A DNA stretch of 64,000 nt, from positions 124,001 through 188,000 of the forward strand of contig NZ_JAINFL010000005.1 in NCBI RefSeq assembly GCF_022458895.1, written 5' to 3'. The position numbers and the translations under genes are program-made. Positions 1 to 9,927 of the stretch are shown piece by piece. The stretch's first letter is position 1. Every line of letters begins with the position of its first letter. The notes beneath the pieces were generated by a model. It was not told the DNA's origin and ran no database searches. It saw nothing but the letters and a program-made list of their open reading frames with translations. Origin of the DNA: Roseihalotalea indica (GTDB taxonomy: Bacteria > Bacteroidota > Bacteroidia > Cytophagales > Cyclobacteriaceae).

Positions 1-1086
1 ACCGTAACCGGGAGCTTTCGAGAGTTTTTTACGACGGATAATCACCTGGCTGGGGTCCAGCACCATTTCACCTTCGGTGCCTACCAGTCGGGTTTGCTGC
101 CCACCGCCGGAGCCATCCACGAAGTTTACTCGCAAAGAAAGGTTAAAAGCCGGATGCGTTTCCGTTTTGGGGTAGTCGTACAGACCAACCATCACATCCG
201 CTACATCGCGCCCGTCTTCCCAATAGCGTAGCCCACCAGTTGTATAGATGCGGTTAGGGCCCTGGGAACCGGTGATCAGGTGGAGCATGGTAAACAGGTG
301 CACGAACAGGTCACCGGGAATACCAGTGCCATAGTCGCGGTAGTTACGCCAGCGGAAGAAGCGGGTAGCATCAAACGGAATATCCGAAGCATCACCCTGG
401 AACATCTTCCAGTCGCAGGTTTCCGGTGAGGCATCTGGCGGAATGGAATATTGCCAGGCACCCAGCGCGCTAAAACGGTCGTAGTACACCTCAGCAAAGT
501 TTAATTCGCCAATCATACCTTGTTCATAGAGCTCCTTGGCTTTAAGGAAGGCAATAGAACTGGCATACTGGCTACCTACCTGAAAGGGCACTTTGGTTTG
601 CTTCTGGGCTTTAATGACTTTGTGCCCTTCATCGATATGCTGCACCATGGGTTTCTCGCAGTACACCGCTTTCCCCTTCTGCATGGCTTCTACGGCAATT
701 CGGTCGTGCCAGTGGTCGGGGGTGGCAATGATGACCGCATCAATGCTTTCATCGTTGAGCAGCTCCTGGTAGTTCATCGTGACTTTAATGTCCTTACCAT
801 ATTTCTCCTGGGCGTATTTCAGGTGACCCTGATAGCAATCAGCTACGCCAATGAGTTCTATGCCTTCCTGCTGCAAAGCCGTATCGGTATCGCCAAAACC
901 CATAATACCCATCCCAATACTGGCAATGGTAATCCGATCGTTGGCTGATATTTTCTGACGACGTTTCAGGATGTGAAACGGGCGGCTACCGGCGAAAGTA
1001 GAAGTAGCACCGGTCATTAGGGCAGCAGAACCACCCAGTTGTTTGATGAATTTCCGGCGTGTAGGATTGTTCTTATAATGCGACAT
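1..1086 (-). CDS. Gfo/Idh/MocA family oxidoreductase, 3' end outside window
   Basis: The minus-strand frame is open from an ATG at 1086 to the window edge (362 codons), so the C-terminus is missing. The N-terminus has a twin-arginine-like signal (RRKFIKQLGGSAALM). A Rossmann nucleotide-binding part follows, with a glycine-rich SIGMGIMGFGDT stretch, then ATPDHWHDRIAVEA and the CEKPMVQ segment that carries the family's usual lysine. The protein is collinear and highly similar to its upstream neighbour at 1109-2503, with a 22-base gap, so the two are tandem paralogues in one operon. Enzymes of this family act on sugars or cyclitols with NAD(P). Exported members are common in Bacteroidota sugar-degradation loci. 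The exact substrate is unknown. Confidence 0.9.
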   Translation of the reverse strand, partial: MSHYKNNPTRRKFIKQLGGSAALMTGATSTFAGSRPFHILKRRQKISANDRITIASIGMGIMGFGDTDTALQQEGIELIGVADCYQGHLKYAQEKYGKDIKVTMNYQELLNDESIDAVIIATPDHWHDRIAVEAMQKGKAVYCEKPMVQHIDEGHKVIKAQKQTKVPFQVGSQYASSIAFLKAKELYEQGMIGELNFAEVYYDRFSALGAWQYSIPPDASPETCDWKMFQGDASDIPFDATRFFRWRNYRDYGTGIPGDLFVHLFTMLHLITGSQGPNRIYTTGGLRYWEDGRDVADVMVGLYDYPKTETHPAFNLSLRVNFVDGSGGGQQTRLVGTEGEMVLDPSQVIIRRKKLSKAPGYG

Positions 1087-1108
1087 AGGGTAGGTAAGTA
1101 GGTGCGTT

Positions 1109-2503
1109 TTACGAAGTTACAATTTGCATGTTCTCCGGATCCCAAGCTACTATTTTTTCTTCATAATGGCTAATATTAGCCGCCAGTGCAGGCCCAGCAG
1201 CTCGAAGACCAAATACGGGTCCTTCTACAACATCCCCCTTCCCTTCGCGCATTACCCGGAACAGGTCAGCAAAATGATCTTCCCGCATACCATCGTAGCC
1301 ATATTCTTCCGGCACTGAATAGGTTTTCTCTTTGGGTTCCTCCATTTGAAACTGCTGGTTCTGATACTCATGATCGTACCATTCGGTAAATGCCTGTTGG
1401 GTTTTCTCAGAGAATGTTCCTATAGACATACCCGGAGCATGCGGTAATTTCTTACGGCGGACGGTAACCTTATCCCAATCTAATTCCATCTCGCCTTCTG
1501 AGCCCACCATGCGAATACCGGACCGACCACCGGAGCCATCCACAAAGTTGACCCGAAGAGAAAAGTTAAAAGCCGGATGGTTCTCAGTCTCACCATAGTC
1601 AAACATCCCCAGCATTACGTCTGCTACATCGCGTTCATCTTCCCAATAACGCAGCCCACCCGTTGCCATCACCCGATTAGGACCGTGCGAGCCGGTAATG
1701 AAGTGAAGCATGGTAAAGAGGTGGACAAACAGATCGCCGGGAATACCAGTGCCGTAGTCCTGATAATTACGCCAGCGGAAAAAACGCTTAGGGTCAAAGG
1801 GAAGATCCGAAGCGTCGCCCTGAAACTGATCCCAGGCGATCTCATTTTCATTAAGATTTGGCGGAATGGAATACTGCCAGGCACCGATAGCACTAAAGCG
1901 GTCGAAATAGGCTTCGGCAAAGTTTAACTCCCCAATTTCACCATCGCGGAATAATTCACGGGCTTTATGATACGTAAGAGAACTGGCAAACTGGCTTCCT
2001 ACCTGCAAAGGTTGCCCGGTTTCTTTCTGTACTTTAATAACCTGATGCCCTTCATCGATATGCTGCACCATGGGTTTTTCTAAATATACCGCCTTACCCT
2101 TCTGCATAGCCTCAATGGCAATGCGGTCGTGCCAGTGGTCCGGGGTTGCAATAATAACTGCATCGATATCAGGTTTATCCAGAATTTCCTTATAGTAGCG
2201 CGTGGTGGTAACGTGGCTGCCAAACACTTCTTTAGCGCGCACCAGCCGGTCATCGTAGCAATCACAGGCTGCTACCAGTTCTACTCCGGCGCAGGTCAGT
2301 GCGGCCCGGGTATCGCCAAACCCCATTCCGCCGGTACCGATGCAGGCCAGGTTTATACGATCGTTGGCCGAGATTGGCTGTCGGCGTTTAAGAATATGAA
2401 AGGGAGCGGTGGAAGCACCCAGAGCTGCGGAAGTTCCGGAGAAAGCAGCGGCTGAGGCTCCCAGTTGCTTGATGAATTTTCTTCGCTGATTGAGTTTTTT
2501 CAT
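1109..2503 (-). CDS. Gfo/Idh/MocA family oxidoreductase, Tat-exported
   Basis: This is a complete protein of 464 residues. A Tat-type signal (RRKFIKQLGAS) is followed by the NAD(P)-binding domain (CIGTGGMGFGDTRAAL), ATPDHWHDRIAIEA and LEKPMVQ near residue 145, then the long C-terminal alpha/beta domain typical of exported Gfo/Idh/MocA proteins. It lies 22 bases upstream of a close paralogue (1-1086) and is presumably cotranscribed with it. It is divergent from the tRNA gene at 2680. An oxidoreductase acting on a carbohydrate in the periplasm is the family expectation. Nothing in the sequence fixes the substrate. Confidence 0.93.
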   Translation of the reverse strand: MKKLNQRRKFIKQLGASAAAFSGTSAALGASTAPFHILKRRQPISANDRINLACIGTGGMGFGDTRAALTCAGVELVAACDCYDDRLVRAKEVFGSHVTTTRYYKEILDKPDIDAVIIATPDHWHDRIAIEAMQKGKAVYLEKPMVQHIDEGHQVIKVQKETGQPLQVGSQFASSLTYHKARELFRDGEIGELNFAEAYFDRFSAIGAWQYSIPPNLNENEIAWDQFQGDASDLPFDPKRFFRWRNYQDYGTGIPGDLFVHLFTMLHFITGSHGPNRVMATGGLRYWEDERDVADVMLGMFDYGETENHPAFNFSLRVNFVDGSGGRSGIRMVGSEGEMELDWDKVTVRRKKLPHAPGMSIGTFSEKTQQAFTEWYDHEYQNQQFQMEEPKEKTYSVPEEYGYDGMREDHFADLFRVMREGKGDVVEGPVFGLRAAGPALAANISHYEEKIVAWDPENMQIVTS

Positions 2504-2624
2504 AGGAGATAGGTTAGAATCCTGAAAATCTGAAGAAAAATGCTGATAAGCAACCTAAAATGATCAGGCTACAAGAATTAGAAAGTAAGTATAAAAGGAA
2601 GAGTCTTACTTTTAACAGAATTGC

Positions 2625-2655
2625 TTGTGTGCATTCTGAAGGTTTTGTAGATTTG
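2625..2655 (+). promoter_or_regulatory. Bacteroidota-type promoter for the tRNA gene
   Basis: TTG at 2625-2627, a 20-base spacer and TAGATTTG at 2648-2655 match the Bacteroidota housekeeping pattern (TTTG, about 20 bases, TAnnTTTG). Transcription would begin near 2662, about 18 bases before the tRNA. The call rests on motif matching only. Confidence 0.6.
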
Positions 2656-2679
2656 CGCTCCTAATTCGCTCAACGCGAA

Positions 2680-2753
2680 GGGCCCTTAGCTCAGTTGGTT
2701 AGAGCACCTGACTCATAATCAGGTGGTCGCTGGTTCGAGCCCAGCAGGGCCCA
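2680..2753 (+). tRNA. tRNA with CAT anticodon (probably Ile2, otherwise elongator Met)
   Basis: The cloverleaf can be drawn by eye. The acceptor GGGCCCT (2680-2686) pairs with AGGGCCC (2746-2752), with discriminator A at 2753. The anticodon stem CCTGA/TCAGG (2707-2711/2719-2723) encloses loop CTCATAA, giving anticodon CAT at 2714-2716, and a GGTTCGAGC T-arm is present. CCA is not encoded. The acceptor end and T-arm resemble tRNA-Ile2, whose C34 is modified to lysidine, more than elongator Met, but this cannot be settled here. The 3' part is the attachment site of the genomic island; integration leaves the tRNA intact. Confidence 0.93.
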
Positions 2754-2754
2754 C
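2709..2754 (+). repeat. Left attachment site (46-bp direct repeat in tRNA 3' end)
   Basis: These 46 bases, from the anticodon stem through the tRNA 3' end, are repeated without mismatch at 23587-23632. Tyrosine integrases commonly use such tRNA 3' segments as attB. This copy is inside the functional tRNA; the other lacks the 5' half. Confidence 0.92.
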
Positions 2755-2764
2755 TCTGATAATC

Positions 2765-2802
2765 AAGCACTTACGAGGTTAATTCTGGTAAGTGCTTTTT
2801 TT
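2765..2802 (+). terminator. tRNA terminator, island-borne copy
   Basis: AAGCACTTAC (2765-2774) pairs with GTAAGTGCTT (2788-2797) and is followed by a T-run to 2802. The hairpin, including most of its loop, is repeated at 23654-23694 just beyond the right attachment site. The copy here lies inside the island and terminates the rebuilt tRNA transcript. Confidence 0.8.
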
Positions 2803-2803
2803 G

Positions 2804-2825
2804 TTTGCATACAATTTGCATACAA
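2804..2825 (+). repeat. Integrase arm-type site, left end (two TTTGCATACAA)
   Basis: Two adjacent 11-bp units TTTGCATACAA form a 22-bp block about 50 bases inside the left attachment site. The identical 22-bp block, in the same orientation, occurs at 23451-23472 beside the right site. Placement near both ends is what is expected for arm-binding sites of a tyrosine integrase or its excisionase. The role is inferred. Confidence 0.65.
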
Positions 2826-2946
2826 AAGCACTTTATATACTCATAGAATGATATTTAATAATATTCTCATCTTTGAATTCTTTGAGGACTTGATTAACTA
2901 GCCTTTATATTGAAGACAGATTAGTTAAATGAATCTAAGCTATTGA

Positions 2947-5900
2947 ATGTCAACCAAGTTCTTTACAAATCAAGAGGGGAATAGTTTACTAAAAAAATTT
3001 GAAGGAGTATTTACTTACGTAAGTGGCATCAGGCATTTTGACGCTTTGGTAGGCTACTTCAGAGCCTCAGGATATTTTAAGATTCGCCCATTCTTAGAGA
3101 AGATCCCCAAAATACGAATATTAGTTGGGATTGAGGTAGATCAACTTACTAAACAATATCATGATAAAGGTCAGCAATACATTGAGAACCCTAATGACAC
3201 TAAAGAGGCCTTCATTAAGCAAATGATAAAAAACATTCAAGAGGCTGAATATAGTAAATCAGTCGAGGATGGAATTATTCAATTTATAACGGATATTGTT
3301 GATGAAAAAATAGAGTTAAGAGCTCATCCTAAAAAGAAGATTCACGCGAAGGTATATATATTTAGACCTGATCCTTTTAATGAGCATACGCATTGTGAAG
3401 TAATTACGGGCTCCTCAAATTTGAGTATTTCTGGTTTAGGACTGAACCCAGATCGTAACTACGAGTTTAATGTCAGCTTAAGAGATTATGAGGATGTAAA
3501 ATTTGCTGCTGATGAGTTTGAAAAATTATGGAACGAATCGATTCCAATTCTTCAGACCGAAGCTAAACAGTTAAAGAGTAAGACTTACATCAAGGATAAT
3601 TTTACCCCATTTGAGCTATACATCAAGATGCTTATTGAGTATTTTGGTAAACGTGTGGAATACGATCCCTATAATATTGACCTTTTACTTCCTAGCAAGT
3701 TCATGCCCCTTCGTTATCAGTCAGATGCAGCAAATCAAGGGTATGCCATCATGATGAAACACAATGGTTTTATACTAGCTGATGTAGTTGGGTTGGGTAA
3801 AACCATTATAGCATGTATGGTTCTTAAAAAGTTTATTTATGAAAATGGCACCCATACCCGAGTTCTAGTGGTTGTTCCACCTGCTTTGGAAGCTAACTGG
3901 CGTAGAACAACCGAAGATTTTCAAATAAAAAATCATTTTGAATTTATCACATTAGGAAGTCTGCATAAGGTTTTGGATGAAAAAGATTATACTTACTCTA
4001 ATGCTGAAAAATTTGATCTGATTGTTGTAGATGAATCTCATAAATTTCGGAATGACTATACAGGCATGTATGTGGCTTTGCAAGAAATATGTAAAAAGCC
4101 ACGTGCTCATCCATCTGAAAATGGTGATACACGCAAAAAAGTAATACTCATTTCTGCAACTCCATTAAATAACCGTCCTCAGGATATAGAGAATCAGTTA
4201 TATCTCTTTCAAGATAAAAGAAATAGTACTCTAGAAAGCATTCGCAATCTTCAAGAATACTTCAAACCGATTAATGATCAATACAAAAGGTTATCTCATG
4301 CTCCCGAGCTTAATATTAAAAAACTAAAAAAGCTCTTTCAAAAACTAAGGGATGATGTAGTTGAACCACTAGTAATACGTAGAACTCGAACTGATATAGA
4401 AAATAATGAAGAGTATCTGAAGGATATAAAATCTCAAGGTATCATTTTCCCTAAGGTAGATGATCCGATCTCACTCTATTACAACTTAAATGAAAATTTA
4501 AGTAATCTGTTTTTGGATACTGTTAGTATGCTGACCGGAATAGACGAGCATGGAAATGAAGTTGAAGGATTGGGATATTACAGATATAGAGCTATTGAGT
4601 ATTTAAGTGATGAGAAGGATCGGAAAATCTATGGGAATGTGGGACTGATTGCGAATCGTCTTTCAGCAATCATGCGAACGCTGTTAGTTAAACGGTTAGA
4701 GAGTAGTTTCTACGCCTTTAAACGTTCTCTTGATAGACTTCAGAGAGCTGTTAACAATATGATTAGTATGTTTGATAGAGATCGGATATTTATAGCTCCT
4801 GATTTAGATATTAATAAACTATTAGAACAAGGCTATACATATGACGAGATAGAGGCTAAGATTGATGAAAAAGGAGGGAATAATCGGGAGTATAAATTCT
4901 CTGATTTTGATGAGAGTTTTTGTAGAAAACTAAAGGAAGATAAAGCAAAAATTGACCAACTCATTAATAGGTGGATGCAGATAACGAGTGATCCGAAGTT
5001 AATTGAGTTTGCTGAGAAAGTTGAAAACGACTTCTTTAATCCTCGCAAAAATAAAAGTGGAAAGTTAGTCATCTTCACTGAATCTAAAGAAACTGCTTGG
5101 GAGCTCAACGAGAAGTTGAAGGAAATGGGAAACGAGAAGGTTCTTTTAGTAAGTGCTGATAACCGCCAAGTTTTAGAAGAGACTATACGTGAAAATTTTG
5201 ATGCCAATATTGAGAAAGAAAATCAAAAAAACGATTATGATATTATCATTACTACGGAGGTCTTAGCAGAAGGAATTAATCTTCATCGTAGTAATTTAAT
5301 CGTTAACTATGATGTGCCTTGGAATTCAACCAGACTCATGCAACGGATTGGCCGGGTAAATAGAATAGGATCACAGGCTAAAAGAATTTATGTTTATAAT
5401 TTTTATCCTTCTGCTCATGGTGATGCTCAAATTCAACTTGTAAACATTGCGCTAAGAAAACTTCAGGCATTTCATACTGCATTTGGTGAGGATAACAAGA
5501 TATTTTCGCTACTAGAAGAAAAGGGTGAAGGAGCTTTGTTTGGAAATAAAATTCAGAAGGAGGAAAGTGAAATACTTAAGTATCTTAATGAACTTCGTGA
5601 GTTTAAGAAAAAAAACCCAAAACGCTTTGCAGACATTAAACAGATCCCTAATAAAGCTAGATGTGGGAGAAAAGCTGAGGCAGGTAAGCAAATTAGCTTT
5701 ATTGACAATGAGGAAAACGAAATACAATATCCATTAAACCAAACATCAATTACCTATTTAAAGAGTGATAATCATCCTGGTATATTCTGTTTAGTTACTC
5801 CCGAGCTTAACACGATTGAGCTTAATTTTTTGCAAGCGGTAAAAGTATACAAAGCTGATGAATCAGAAAAAGCCATTACACTACATCAAAAACACCATAT

Positions 5901-6303
5901 ACAAACTAAGGCTGGATTAGACTATTTTAAAACTGAGAAAAACCAGGAGAATGTAAGAAGCATTAATAAGAAAAGTCTGAGTCCAGTTGAGAATAAGGTA
6001 ATTAAAAATTTAAATGCTATTGTGAGGATTGCTCCCACTGAACAGAAACGAAGAGCCCTAAAACGGTGCATAGAATTAGTTAAACAAGGGACATTTGCAT
6101 CTAAAGGGTTACCCAAATCAGTAAATGATTTTTATAAAACAAATGCTAAGTTAATGCGAGATCCCGCAATGTTTATTGATGAGCTATTTAAACAAGTACT
6201 TGACCGGTATGATCTTTCTGCTAATACAAACATTACTACACAAATAGAGAAACCTAGAGGTATTATTAATCCTAAAATTGTGTTAACCCAAAGTTTTTCC
6301 TAA
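2947..6303 (+). CDS. PLD-SNF2 helicase of Hma-like defence operon
   Basis: This 1118-residue protein starts with a phospholipase-D-like domain: H133-x-K135 and G155-S-S-N158 followed by NYEFNV. A superfamily 2 SNF2-type helicase follows, with Walker A around D279-VVGLGKT, DESH at 362-365, SAT at 403-405 and the motif VI-like QRIGRVNRIG at 799-808. The last 250 residues match no domain I recognise. It is the first gene of a compact operon, with the methyltransferase starting 4 bases after its stop. The order helicase, methylase, ATPase matches the Hma defence type as I recall it from the PADLOC survey. The helicase would translocate on invading DNA and the PLD domain could cut it; both are inference. 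No clear promoter is visible upstream. Confidence 0.88.
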   Translation: MSTKFFTNQEGNSLLKKFEGVFTYVSGIRHFDALVGYFRASGYFKIRPFLEKIPKIRILVGIEVDQLTKQYHDKGQQYIENPNDTKEAFIKQMIKNIQEAEYSKSVEDGIIQFITDIVDEKIELRAHPKKKIHAKVYIFRPDPFNEHTHCEVITGSSNLSISGLGLNPDRNYEFNVSLRDYEDVKFAADEFEKLWNESIPILQTEAKQLKSKTYIKDNFTPFELYIKMLIEYFGKRVEYDPYNIDLLLPSKFMPLRYQSDAANQGYAIMMKHNGFILADVVGLGKTIIACMVLKKFIYENGTHTRVLVVVPPALEANWRRTTEDFQIKNHFEFITLGSLHKVLDEKDYTYSNAEKFDLIVVDESHKFRNDYTGMYVALQEICKKPRAHPSENGDTRKKVILISATPLNNRPQDIENQLYLFQDKRNSTLESIRNLQEYFKPINDQYKRLSHAPELNIKKLKKLFQKLRDDVVEPLVIRRTRTDIENNEEYLKDIKSQGIIFPKVDDPISLYYNLNENLSNLFLDTVSMLTGIDEHGNEVEGLGYYRYRAIEYLSDEKDRKIYGNVGLIANRLSAIMRTLLVKRLESSFYAFKRSLDRLQRAVNNMISMFDRDRIFIAPDLDINKLLEQGYTYDEIEAKIDEKGGNNREYKFSDFDESFCRKLKEDKAKIDQLINRWMQITSDPKLIEFAEKVENDFFNPRKNKSGKLVIFTESKETAWELNEKLKEMGNEKVLLVSADNRQVLEETIRENFDANIEKENQKNDYDIIITTEVLAEGINLHRSNLIVNYDVPWNSTRLMQRIGRVNRIGSQAKRIYVYNFYPSAHGDAQIQLVNIALRKLQAFHTAFGEDNKIFSLLEEKGEGALFGNKIQKEESEILKYLNELREFKKKNPKRFADIKQIPNKARCGRKAEAGKQISFIDNEENEIQYPLNQTSITYLKSDNHPGIFCLVTPELNTIELNFLQAVKVYKADESEKAITLHQKHHIQTKAGLDYFKTEKNQENVRSINKKSLSPVENKVIKNLNAIVRIAPTEQKRRALKRCIELVKQGTFASKGLPKSVNDFYKTNAKLMRDPAMFIDELFKQVLDRYDLSANTNITTQIEKPRGIINPKIVLTQSFS

Positions 6304-6306
6304 TGT

Positions 6307-9300
6307 ATGGCTAGTCGCGAATTACTTCTTAAATCCTTACAGCAACCTTACGACCGATTATTATTTGCCAAAGAGGTATTAAGTCCTGTTTTTGGCGAAG
6401 GACTCAACTTGTACCAACAACCCATTATAGCGGACCCAGAACCTAATACAACAGAAAAAAAGGTTATTGCTGAGGTGCGCATTTATGCTGAGATTACCTT
6501 AGAAGATACTACAGAGGTTAGCTGCTATGAAATAATTCTGCAACCTCATGTCAGAATTGACCAAAACAGGGTAGCCATACAGCACTATATTCGGAAGCTG
6601 TTGTTTTCCGGACAAGCTGCTCTGGTAAATTTTGTAAGTTCAGACCATCAAAAAAATGATTTATGGCGACTTACGCTGGTTGCTGTAGATAGCGAAATGA
6701 CCGAAGAAGGCATTAAAGAAAAGGCTACTCATTCTAAACGATATACTTACCTAGTAGAGGCGAACCGTACGAACCGAACTCTAGCAGAGCGATTAGAGAA
6801 ATTAGCGGGAGGAACAACTCTAAACTTTGATGCATTGGTTAGAGCATTCTCTGTGGAAACGATGAGCAAGGATTTCTTTGCAGAATACAAGCAGCACTAT
6901 CAAAACTTTGTATGTTACCTTACCGGGAAGCGGATGGTTAAAGTAAAGGGTAAATGGATAGAACAGAAAGAGAAAGCAGCCAGCAAATTTTTGAAATCTG
7001 TATTTAACAACAATGAAAAAGATGCTCGTGATTTTTGTAAGAAATTACTAGGGCGCATAGTTTTTCTTTACTTTATACAGAAGAAGCGGTGGCTCGGAGC
7101 TTCTACTACAGACTACAAAGATGGAGTTGAAGATTTTATTTATCAAATTTTTGAGGAAACCGGTGGAGACAAGCGCTTCTTTCCAGAAGGGTTAACTACA
7201 CTTTTTTTTGATGTGCTCAACAAATTTCGTTCTGGCGATGATTATACTACACCGGGTGGAAGAAAAGTAAAGATGCCCTACTTGAACGGCGGGCTTTTTA
7301 CACGTGATAGAGTAGATGAGCTCCTTCAAGAACAAGGAGACATTATGACTTTTCCACCTGAGCTTTTTTCCAACAGAGATCAACAGGATACACCTAATGA
7401 GCGGGGGTTTCTGGATTTTCTGAATGCTTATAATTTTACTGTTTATGAAGATAGCCCAGATGATCATACAGTGGCAGTGGACCCGGAGATGTTAGGTCAT
7501 ATTTTTGAAAACTTATTGGAGGATAACAAAGACAAAGGAGCATTTTACACTCCAAATGAGATAGTCAGTTATATGTGTCAGGAGAGCTTGATTGAGTACC
7601 TGACGACACACTTAAGCAAAGAATACACCCTCTACAAAGAACTAGACAGAGAACAAATACAACTTTTTGGCAATGAAAGCCGAAAGGGGCAATTAAAGCT
7701 AGTGCAGCAACTAGGCGGTAAGGCGCTTAATCGTTCTGATATAGAGAAAATAATTGTTGAAAAAGACGTTGCAAAATTAACCAGATCCCAACTCAAAAGA
7801 ATAAATGAGTTACTAGACAGCGTAAAGATTTGTGATCCTGCCATTGGTTCTGGAGCTTTTCCTATGGGATTGTTACAGGAAATTTTTTCCACTAAAGAAA
7901 TGATTGCTTATGCCCTGGATATGGACTGGAATCCAGCTCTGGTGAAGGAAAATATCATTCAAAATTCCATTTACGGAGTAGATATTGAAAGAGGGGCCGT
8001 AGACATTGCACGCTTACGTTTTTGGCTATCACTAGTTGTAGATATTGAAAAGCCTAAAGCCTTACCCAATTTGGATTATAAGATTATAGTTGGAGATTCA
8101 TTATTAAGCAAGTTTCAAGATATCTCTGGTAAATTTAGCAATGAAGTACTAGAAATAGATTGGAAGATAGAACGAAGTCAGTTATCAAATATGCATGTCC
8201 GAAATCTTAAATCAGCATTAAAAGCATTTAATGAGAAAAAAGCACTTTATTTTAAATCAGATAAGCCCAGCAAAAGAACGCTAGATGAAGAAATTAGACA
8301 ATTAAAATTAAGAGTACTAATTAGTCAGCTTAAGTTTGATCGTGAACGATTTATCAACACAACGACAGAAAAAGGAGGGTTTACTCCAAGTGCTAAAGAA
8401 CGAAGCTTTAATTTAAGGCGTCAGCAATCCATTGAGAGATATAATATACTAATTGGGCGGCTTGAAGAACTTATGGATCAACCGAAATGTCAATTCACTT
8501 ATTTTAATTGGGGATTAGATTTTGCTGAAGTGATGAATCCTATAATTGCAGGTAATAATTTAGGCTTCGATATTGTACTAGCAAATCCGCCTTATGTAAG
8601 TGCAATGGCGTTAAAAAAGATTTTACCTTCAAGTGAGTTTCAGGCATTAAAAGAAACATATGAGACAGCAAAAGGAACGGTAGATTTATATATTTATTTC
8701 TTTGAAAAGGGGATAAAGCTTTTAAAAGAAAATGGTCAATTAGCATATATATCACCCAACCGCTACCTTTCAGCTAGTTACGGTACAGCTTTACGTAAAT
8801 ACATTTATTCAAATACAACCATTAAATCTATAATAGATTATTCTAATGTGCGCGTTTTTAAAGAAGCAAGTACGTATCCTATATTGACCTTTTTGGAGGT
8901 AGCAAAAAATCGAAAGTATAATATACTTATTGGTAAATATAGCCATCAACAGAGTTCCTTAAATTATCATTACGTAAGCTCTGAGAAGCTTGATATGTTA
9001 GATGGATATTTATGGGGTTACTTGTTGAATGATAAGATCGAGTTAACTGAAAAAGTTATTAATCAAAGTATTAAGCTGGGTAATGCATGTAAGATTAACG
9101 CTACATCTACAGCTTCTGAAGCTGAAAATTATCACTCACTTATAAATGAAAAGAGGGGATATAAATTAGTTAATACTGGCACGATTGATAAATACACGAC
9201 AACTTGGGGTAGAGAGTTTTTAACTGATAAAGGTAAAAAATTTCTTAGACCGTATTTGCCAAAGAATAGTGCCATTATCAGTGAGAATAGGAAAAAATTA

Positions 9301-9927
9301 TATTCCTCTGAGAAAATTATACTTGCTAAAATAGCGATTGAAGCAGAAGCGTTTTTAGATGATAAGGGAGATTATGCATCAATAAATACAAATTGCCTTC
9401 ATTCGTTTCAAAAGGGATTTCATCCCAAGTACGTACTTGCATGGATCAACTCTAAATTGTATCAATTTACCTTTGAGTGTTTTTTTGAAGGTTTAAAAAT
9501 GCAAGGCGGCTATTTACTTTATAGCGCTCCAAATTTAGCAAGTACTTTTATAATGAAAGCTTCAGATGAGGATCAGCTTTGTATAAGTACTTTAGTAGAT
9601 TATATTACTTTTTCTAAGTTTCAAGTTGCTCAAGATGTGAATGAAAAATTGATTCCTGTCTATTTTGAACAGATTATAGATGGGATTTTTTACGAATTGT
9701 ACTTTCAAGATTTAGTAAAAAAGTTTAACCGCGAAATCCGGAAGAACATAGGTAAATTACCTGTGTTTACAGAAGAAATGAGTGATTTAGATAAGCAGCA
9801 AATATGTCAAAACACGTTCTCCAAGCTAAATGATAAAGATCACCCGGTACGAAATAATTTGTTCTATCTAGATTCTATTCCTGAAATAGCTATCATTGAA
9901 GGAAAAGATGCGAATTACAAAAATTGA
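6307..9927 (+). CDS. Eco57I-like N6-adenine DNA methyltransferase of Hma-like operon
   Basis: The protein has 1206 residues. Motif I, D510-PAIGSGAF, binds S-adenosylmethionine, and the catalytic NPPY is at 760-763, so it should methylate adenine N6. A long N-terminal region of about 400 residues precedes the catalytic domain, and the part after residue 770 resembles a target-recognition region. I see no clear PD-(D/E)XK nuclease motif at the N-terminus, unlike many type IIG enzymes of this size, so cutting probably depends on the partner proteins. It is encoded 4 bases after the helicase gene and overlaps the ATPase gene by 20 bases. The likely role is marking self DNA for the defence operon. 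Confidence 0.88.
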   Translation: MASRELLLKSLQQPYDRLLFAKEVLSPVFGEGLNLYQQPIIADPEPNTTEKKVIAEVRIYAEITLEDTTEVSCYEIILQPHVRIDQNRVAIQHYIRKLLFSGQAALVNFVSSDHQKNDLWRLTLVAVDSEMTEEGIKEKATHSKRYTYLVEANRTNRTLAERLEKLAGGTTLNFDALVRAFSVETMSKDFFAEYKQHYQNFVCYLTGKRMVKVKGKWIEQKEKAASKFLKSVFNNNEKDARDFCKKLLGRIVFLYFIQKKRWLGASTTDYKDGVEDFIYQIFEETGGDKRFFPEGLTTLFFDVLNKFRSGDDYTTPGGRKVKMPYLNGGLFTRDRVDELLQEQGDIMTFPPELFSNRDQQDTPNERGFLDFLNAYNFTVYEDSPDDHTVAVDPEMLGHIFENLLEDNKDKGAFYTPNEIVSYMCQESLIEYLTTHLSKEYTLYKELDREQIQLFGNESRKGQLKLVQQLGGKALNRSDIEKIIVEKDVAKLTRSQLKRINELLDSVKICDPAIGSGAFPMGLLQEIFSTKEMIAYALDMDWNPALVKENIIQNSIYGVDIERGAVDIARLRFWLSLVVDIEKPKALPNLDYKIIVGDSLLSKFQDISGKFSNEVLEIDWKIERSQLSNMHVRNLKSALKAFNEKKALYFKSDKPSKRTLDEEIRQLKLRVLISQLKFDRERFINTTTEKGGFTPSAKERSFNLRRQQSIERYNILIGRLEELMDQPKCQFTYFNWGLDFAEVMNPIIAGNNLGFDIVLANPPYVSAMALKKILPSSEFQALKETYETAKGTVDLYIYFFEKGIKLLKENGQLAYISPNRYLSASYGTALRKYIYSNTTIKSIIDYSNVRVFKEASTYPILTFLEVAKNRKYNILIGKYSHQQSSLNYHYVSSEKLDMLDGYLWGYLLNDKIELTEKVINQSIKLGNACKINATSTASEAENYHSLINEKRGYKLVNTGTIDKYTTTWGREFLTDKGKKFLRPYLPKNSAIISENRKKLYSSEKIILAKIAIEAEAFLDDKGDYASINTNCLHSFQKGFHPKYVLAWINSKLYQFTFECFFEGLKMQGGYLLYSAPNLASTFIMKASDEDQLCISTLVDYITFSKFQVAQDVNEKLIPVYFEQIIDGIFYELYFQDLVKKFNREIRKNIGKLPVFTEEMSDLDKQQICQNTFSKLNDKDHPVRNNLFYLDSIPEIAIIEGKDANYKN

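Noticed and set aside
520..948. 142-codon frame on the plus strand
   Set aside because: It lies opposite the Gfo/Idh/MocA gene and reads as a shadow of that sequence.
6307..9927. A stand-alone type IIG restriction-modification enzyme
   Set aside because: No nuclease motif was visible in the N-terminal region, and the gene is tightly coupled to helicase and ATPase genes.
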